Shown here: positions 58,701-64,000 of the stretch, in pieces
Position numbering within the stretch: position 1 is the first letter of the stretch
How the letters are laid out: every line of letters starts with the position of its first letter
Source of the DNA: Turbatrix aceti
Taxonomy: Eukaryota > Nematoda > Chromadorea > Rhabditida > Panagrolaimidae
Reading direction: 5' to 3'
Assembly: GCA_963969345.1 (NCBI GenBank)
Contig: OZ017768.1
Span: 2,566,718 to 2,630,717, forward strand
Length of the DNA: 64,000 nucleotides
The notes under the pieces: model-generated
What the model was told of the DNA's origin: nothing
Seen by the model: the letters and a program-made list of their open reading frames with translations, nothing else
Database searches by the model: none
Program-made: the position numbers and the translations under genes

Positions 58701-61505
58701 CGCCGTCGTCGACGTCTGCAAGCCGAGCATCTCCATCCGATGCACCGTACAGCAGCAATGCTCCGTCGTCGACGTCTGCAAGTCGATCACCTCCATCCGA
58801 CGCACCGTACAGCAGCAATGCGCCGTCGTCGACTTCTGCAAGTCGATCACCTCCATCCGACGCACCGTACAGCAGCAATGCGCCGTCGTCGACGTCTGCA
58901 AGCCGAGCATCTCCATCCGACGCACCGTACAGCAGCAATGCTCCGTCGTCGACGTCTGCAAGCCGAGCATCTCCATCCGATGCACCGTACAGCAGCAATG
59001 CTCCGTCGTCGACTTCTGCAAGTCGATCACCTCCATCCGACGCACCGTACAGCAGCAATGCGCCGTCGTCGACGTCTGCAAGCCGAGCATCTCCATCCGA
59101 TGCACCGTACAGCAGCAATGCTCCGTCGTCGACGTCTGCAAGCCGAGCATCTCCATCCGATGCACCGTACAGCAGCAATGCTCCGTCGTCGACGTCTGCA
59201 AGCCGAGCATCTCCATCCGACGCACCGTACAGCAGCAATGCTCCGTCGTCGACGTCTGCAAGCCGATCATCTCCATCCGATGCACCGTACAGCAGCAATG
59301 CGCCGTCGTCGACTTCTGCAAGCCGAGCATCTCCATCCGATGCACCGTACAGCAGCAATGCTCCGTCGTCGACGTCTGCAAGCCGAGCATCTCCATCCGA
59401 CGCACCGTACAGCAGCAATGCTCCGTCGTCGACGTCTGCAAGCCGATCATCTCCATCCGATGCACCGTACAGCAGCAATGCGCCGTCGTCGACGTCTGCA
59501 AGCCGATCATCTCCATCCGATGCACCGTACAGCAGCAATGCGCCGTCGTCGACTTCTGCAAGCCGATCATCTCCATCCGATGCACCGTACAGCAGCAATG
59601 CTCCGTCGTCGACGTCTGCAAGCCGATCATCTCCATCCGATGCACCGTACAGCAGCAATGCGCCGTCGTCGACTTCTGCAAGCCGATCATCTCCATCCGA
59701 TGCACCGTACAGCAGCAATGCGCCGTCGTCGACTTCTGCAAGCCGATCATCTCCATCCGATGCACCGTACAGCAGCAATGCGCCGTCGTCGACTTCTGCA
59801 AGCCGATCATCTCCATCCGATGCACCGTACAGCAGCAATGCTCCGTCGTCGACTTCTGCAAGCCGATCATCTCCATCCGTTGCACCGTACAGCAGCAATG
59901 CGCCGTCGTCGACTTCTGCAAGCCGATCATCTCCATCCGATGCACCGTACAGCAGCAATGCTCCGTCGTCGACGTCTGCAAGCCGATCATCTCCATCCGA
60001 TGCACCGTACAGCAGCAATGCGCCGTCGTCGACTTCTGCAAGCCGATCATCTCCATCCGATGCACCGTACAGCAGCAATGCGCCGTCGTCGACGTCTGCA
60101 AGCCGAGCATCTCCATCCGATGCACCGTACAGCAGCAATGCTCCGTCGTCGACGTCTGCAAGCCGATCATCTCCATCCGATGCACCGTACAGCAGCAATG
60201 CGCCGTCGTCGACTTCTGCAAGCCGATCATCTCCATCCGATGCACCGTACAGCAGCAATGCTCCGTCGTCGACTTCTGCAAGCCGATCATCTCCATCCGT
60301 TGCACCGTACAGCAGCAATGCTCCGTCGTCGACGTCTGCAAGCCGATCATCTCCATCCGATGCACCGTACAGCAGCAATGCGCCGTCGTCGACTTCTGCA
60401 AGCCGATCATCTCCATCCGATGCACCGTACAGCAGCAATGCTCCGTCGTCGACTTCTGCAAGCCGATCATCTCCATCCGATGCACCGTACAGCAGCAATG
60501 CGCCGTCGTCGACGTCTGCAAGCCGAGCGTCTCCATCCGATGCACCGTACAGCAGCAATGCTCCGTCGTCGACGTCTGCAAGCCGATCACCTCCATCCGA
60601 TGCACCGTACAGCATCCCTGTCTCACCGTCTACACCGGCGAGCCCGTCACCAGCATCCGAAACACCGTACAGCATCCCTGCCTCACCGTCTACACCGGCG
60701 AGCCCGTCACCTGCATCCGAAACACCGTACAGCATCCCTGCCTCGCCGTCTACACCTGCGAGCCAGTCACCTGCATCCGAAACACCTTACAGCATTCCTG
60801 CCTCGCCGTCTACACCTGCGAGCCAGTCACCTGCATCCGAAACACCTTACAGCATTCCTGCATCGCCGTCTACACCTGCGAGCCAGTCACCTGCATCCGA
60901 AACACCTTACAGCATCCCTGCTTCGCCGTCAACAATAATGCCCATAACTTCAGAGCCTCCAAAAACTACTGTAACGCCGACGACAACGAAAAAAGTGATT
61001 CCCGTTTGCCGTTCAGACACGTATCAACATGAGATAGGTACAAACTTTACGAAATGCTATAAGCTTCAGAAAGTGTCTGATGATGTCGCCTTTAAAACTT
61101 TTCAAAATTATTGTAAAAAAATTAATCTGACATTGAATATTATAAACTCGACAAATGAAATAAAAGAACTCGGTATGTTTGAAACTTTGTCATTTTTATT
61201 TTTTAAATTAAAAAGTTTTAGTGAAGATCATCCCGAAAAAGCTGGGTGGTAAACTGGGAACGAAGTTTCCCTGGCGTCCATGGTACTTGATTGGTGCCTA
61301 CCTTCCTCCGGGCAATATTTGGCCGAATTTTGTAAATATCGACGGAACTCCACTTAATTTTAATCCGGATGTCTTAAATAGCGAAAGGGACGGAAACTTA
61401 ATGGTCATTCGTAGCGACGGCTTAACAGACGACGCAACACCTTCGCAATCAAATTACGGTTATACAATTTGTTCGTACACCTTATTCCAACCTGATCCAG
61501 ATTAA
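52775..61505 (+). CDS. Giant secreted mucin-like repeat protein with C-terminal CTLD, copy 2
   Basis: Two exons, 52775-61172 and 61222-61505, joined in phase 1 across a 49-bp intron, giving 2893 residues. Order: signal peptide (about 1-23, MKKTQLRFILFSSTLCTLFI...); a short leader with CPPGKQLLCDCHC; about 125 repeats of a 20-residue unit SPSDAPYSSNAPSSTSASR(A/S) covering some 2500 residues; five or six SPASETPYSIPASPSTPAS units; and a final domain of about 165 residues. That domain has TKCYKL, AFKTFQNYCKKINLTL, the intron, WYLIGAYLPPGN, FVNIDGTPLNF, MVIRSDGLTDD and YTICSY. It aligns with the C-terminal domains of the small proteins at 21.4-24.4 kb, including the intron position, and is best read as a divergent C-type-lectin-like domain. 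Ser/Thr/Pro/Ala content predicts dense O-glycosylation: an extracellular mucin, surface-coat or secreted adhesive-type protein. Function is inferred from architecture only. Confidence 0.85.
53102..60602 (+). repeat. 60-bp tandem array in copy 2, ~125 units
   Basis: Exact 60-bp period, very high identity. Two main variants: AGCCGAGCATCTCC...GATGCA (RASPSDA) and AGTCGATCACCTCC...GACGCA (RSPPSDA); the CACC change and the GAC codon travel together. A third variant (RSSPSDA) dominates the 3' third. A GAT to GTT change (Asp to Val) occurs in just two units, at about 59880 and 60300, 420 bp (7 units) apart. Confidence 0.95.
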
Positions 61506-62220
61506 AAAACAAATTATCGTAGCCAAACGCTTTAGTAATTTTAACGAGTTTTTGAAATTTCATAAAGCGATTGTGATCCGTTCAAACTTGATGAACATTG
61601 TATCCTTGAAATTGTGCGCATTTACTTTGTTTTTGACGACGTGTCCAGAAAGAAAATAAATCGTCAGCGAGTACACTAATTTGTAGAAATATAACATAAA
61701 AATTTCTTTGCTCAAAGTAATAGACCAAACAATTGCGGTAGGAACCATACAAAAATAGAGGGGTTTATTATAAACGTAAAATACACGCGCGCGCGCGCGT
61801 AAAGCACGACATGTTTGTTATTGGCGGCAAAAAAAAGAACTATTACGCACAGTTATTTAATCTTTCTCACTTGAATAAAACTATTTTCGTATGATGATAA
61901 ACGCATTTCGAAAACCCATCATTTCAGACTGCTTATTTGGTTTTTCGCAGTATTTGATGCTCTCAGCGCGAAAAAAAAGCATAACAACCAATAACGAGAG
62001 GTTGTGTTTGTTTTCTTCCGTACCACGTACTGCTTCATCAACACTGCCTTCTAGCATTGCTACAGTTTATTTCGCTCTGCCAATGATTCACGACTTCTGG
62101 TGGTGCTAGCAGTCATAAATTACGCTCCAGTCGTCGACTATACGACACGTGATGGCGAGCGTCAGGACCCATTCTTCCTTCTATCCCGCATAATCGCCAA
62201 CCATAATTTTTATTAAAACC
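61506..62220. other. 3' flank of giant gene copy 2 and intergenic region
   Basis: 61506-61669 is homologous to the 3' flank of copy 1 and ends with AAATAAATCGTCAGCG, marking the right edge of the duplicated unit. Beyond it there is a CGCGCG run near 61788 and AT-rich sequence; a 72-codon frame at 61891-62109 has no recognisable feature. Confidence 0.55.
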
Positions 62221-63464
62221 ATGAGTACCAGATACGATGATGCCGAGTTGCTCTCGCTTCTCTCTATCAGTCGCCGCCGAACGACGTGGCGTCATCTGAG
62301 ACGACGTCTGAGAATCCACCGAAACAGCTGGCAGAAATCAGTTGCTGGCTGTGGAATTTTTTTCTTTGCCATCACGGTTTTCTGGGCGCTGGGATTGTCA
62401 GATTTTTTATTTGAAAAATCTTTTGACGATTTCGTATGGCCACCCTACGTGGATGTGAGGGAGCAGGTTGTCCGGCAGATACTCGGTAAGCCTGCGGAGT
62501 TCAGGTTCGTCAACAACTGGCTGGATTTTGTCCCGGTACTCGAACCGACATGTTCTCCGATTACGCGACGTCGATGGCTTCATATCATTGTTAAAACCGC
62601 TCCGCATAGAGTTGCTGTGAGTTTTACAAAATGTTCTATTGAAATTAAAAATTTGGATTTCAACATCTAACATTTCCTATTTTTTGCCTTGAATCAATTT
62701 TTTTTTTGCAGAACCGCGACGCGATACGCGCAACGATCGGCAAAATCCGTCAGCTGGGAAAATTCAAAATCCGTACCATCTTTGTCCTCGGCATGCTAAC
62801 ACCCCACGACCACAAAATCTACGGGGACATCCTGCCTGCCGAGCAGCGGCAATTTGATGACCTCTTGGTCGGAGACTTTATCGATCACTACCGTAACAAC
62901 ACGTACAAACTGCTCTACGCTCTTCGCTACACCCAAAATTACTGTATGTCAGGATCGGTGCCTTACGTCTTTCTCGTCGACGACGATTACCTCATCTCGC
63001 TACCAAATTTGCTCGTTGAGGTCGAAAAACATCCACCAAATGAGAGAATGTACCTTGGATGGCGTTTTGATACCTCACCTTTTCGTCTGACGTTTCAAAA
63101 GCATAGGGTATCTCTGTCTGAATATCCCTATGCGGCATATCCACCGTACATCTCGGCAGGTGCTGTACTGCTTACGGGACAGACGGTGAGGGAGTTTTAC
63201 CTCGCTGTACAGCATACAAAGCTTTTTCGCATGGATGACGTCTATACCGGTATACTCGCATACTTTCTCGGAATTTCACCCCAACACAGCGATCTCTTTC
63301 ACTTTTGGTCAACGACTAAGAATGCCAATCCTATGGACGATTTTCTCGGCAAGACTATAGCAATTCATGGATTTTCGTCTCGGGAAATACTAAAGTGGTC
63401 GCCGCTTATCAATAGGAATCTTTCGATGGATGATACTGCCACGTCGGGTGGTGTTGCTCTCTGA
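62221..63464 (+). CDS. GT31-family beta-1,3-galactosyltransferase-like enzyme
   Basis: Two exons, 62221-62616 and 62712-63464, phase 0, giving 382 residues. Type II Golgi topology: an Arg-rich cytosolic tail (about 1-40), a membrane anchor (VAGCGIFFFAITVFWALGLS, about 41-60), a stem, then the catalytic domain. GT31 motifs are visible in order: IIVKTAPH at the exon 1 end, NRDAIRATIG (133-142), the region equivalent to FVLG, the metal-binding FLVDDDYLI (DDD at 222-224), YLGW, YPPYISAGAVLLTG and MDDVYTGILAYFLGI. These enzymes transfer galactose or N-acetyl sugars in beta-1,3 linkage to glycoproteins or glycolipids. All key residues appear present. The acceptor is unknown. The start ATG has a good context (AAAACCATGA). 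Confidence 0.88.
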
Positions 63465-63569
63465 TAGTATTGCTGTTTCTGTTTTTGTTTCATTACGCGT
63501 AACTGACGGCTTGTTTTTTTTCATGGCTTACAGATATTTTTTTTTGTTAATAAAAAAATTGTATTATAT
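63465..63569. other. Short 3' flank of GT31 gene
   Basis: About 105 bp of 3' flank; TTAATAAAAAAATTG near 63548 could be its polyadenylation signal. Confidence 0.4.
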
Positions 63570-64000
63570 CCAGAGTTGTTCGATGCTCACCAAATTGCTC
63601 CTGCTCACTGCTCGCTCCTGCTCAGCTCACGAGCGCGAGCGGAGCGAGCGCGTAAATTTTAGGTACTCAAAGAGCATGAGCAGAGCGAGCACGAAAAATT
63701 GAATTGCTCAAAGAGCGTGAGCAGAGCGAGCAAGAGAAATTTTTAAAATGAGCACTGCGCACTATAAATTTAGTGCTACAAATACTAAAATACTGGTAGT
63801 TTCGATAAAAAACACCATGTTGGGGGTATCTCCAAGGAGTATACGGTCTTTCTTTTAGTGAGGAACTGAATTTTGGCTCAAAATTCACATTTTTATGTGT
63901 GAGCCATGTTTGCTCATTGCTCGCTCCTGCTCGACTCACGAGCGTGAGCAGAGCAAGAGCAGACGATCTGAGAATAAAAGAGCGCGAGCGGAGCGAGCGC
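63570..64000 (+). mobile_element. GAGC-rich MITE-like element, copy 3 (cut by window end)
   Basis: Starts with CCAGAGTTGTTCGATGCTC and follows the copy at 49262 closely through the GAGC clusters and the shared core; the right end lies outside the window. It sits about 100 bp after the GT31 stop codon. Confidence 0.75.

Noticed and set aside
52929..60938. Long alternative frames over array 2 on both strands
   Set aside because: Same periodicity effect as in array 1.

Overview
The window looks like nuclear DNA of an invertebrate, most likely a nematode. The protein-coding genes have short introns with TTTTCAG/TTTGCAG-type acceptors. The gene set fits too: a mitochondrial ATP synthase subunit b, paired SLC17 carriers, a TTBK-like CK1 kinase of the type expanded in worms, an STPR-domain factor and a GT31 glycosyltransferase. 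Two of the three tRNA genes are standard eukaryotic tRNA-Ser and the third is a tRNA-Pro with a canonical intron. Nothing here is prokaryotic. Species cannot be named from the sequence alone.

Layout: 1-1420 is a degenerate satellite of GGGGAACT/AGTTCCCC blocks. 2022-4504 (minus) is the ATP synthase b gene; a ~0.6 kb segment carrying tRNA-Ser(GCT) occurs in its second intron and again, inverted, upstream of the gene. 6504-8360 (plus) and 8708-10273 (minus) are tail-to-tail SLC17-type MFS transporters. A tRNA-Pro(TGG) with an 18-nt intron lies at 10704-10793. About 4.5 kb without a convincing gene follows. 15391-18534 (plus) encodes an STPR-repeat nuclear protein and 19851-21310 (plus) a CK1/TTBK-like kinase. 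21401-22029 and 23614-24353 (both minus) are two small secreted proteins with a Thr-rich stalk and a divergent C-type-lectin-like domain (CTLD). 24.4-28.8 kb is transposon debris: a LINE fragment, an inverted-repeat element inside a 15-bp minisatellite, and a FLYWCH/MULE transposase relic.

29191-41283 and 52775-61505 (plus) are two copies of a giant secreted mucin-like gene: signal peptide, 125-182 copies of an exact 60-bp (20-residue) Ser/Thr/Pro/Ala repeat, then a terminal CTLD interrupted by a 49-bp intron. Copy 2 is open throughout (2893 residues). Copy 1 carries two +1 frameshifts of identical type. Between the copies is an 11-kb transposon graveyard: nested inverted-repeat elements, a 3.2-kb foldback element, GAGC-rich MITE-like elements and a 5'-truncated LINE reverse transcriptase. 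62221-63464 (plus) is a GT31 glycosyltransferase, and the window ends inside a third GAGC element.

The most notable content is the mucin-CTLD family. Two giant and two small genes lie within 40 kb. They share a signal peptide, a Thr/Ser/Pro-rich stalk and a C-terminal domain split by a phase-1 intron at the same place. Stalk length differs by more than an order of magnitude. The rest of the gene set is ordinary housekeeping content with no evident shared pathway.
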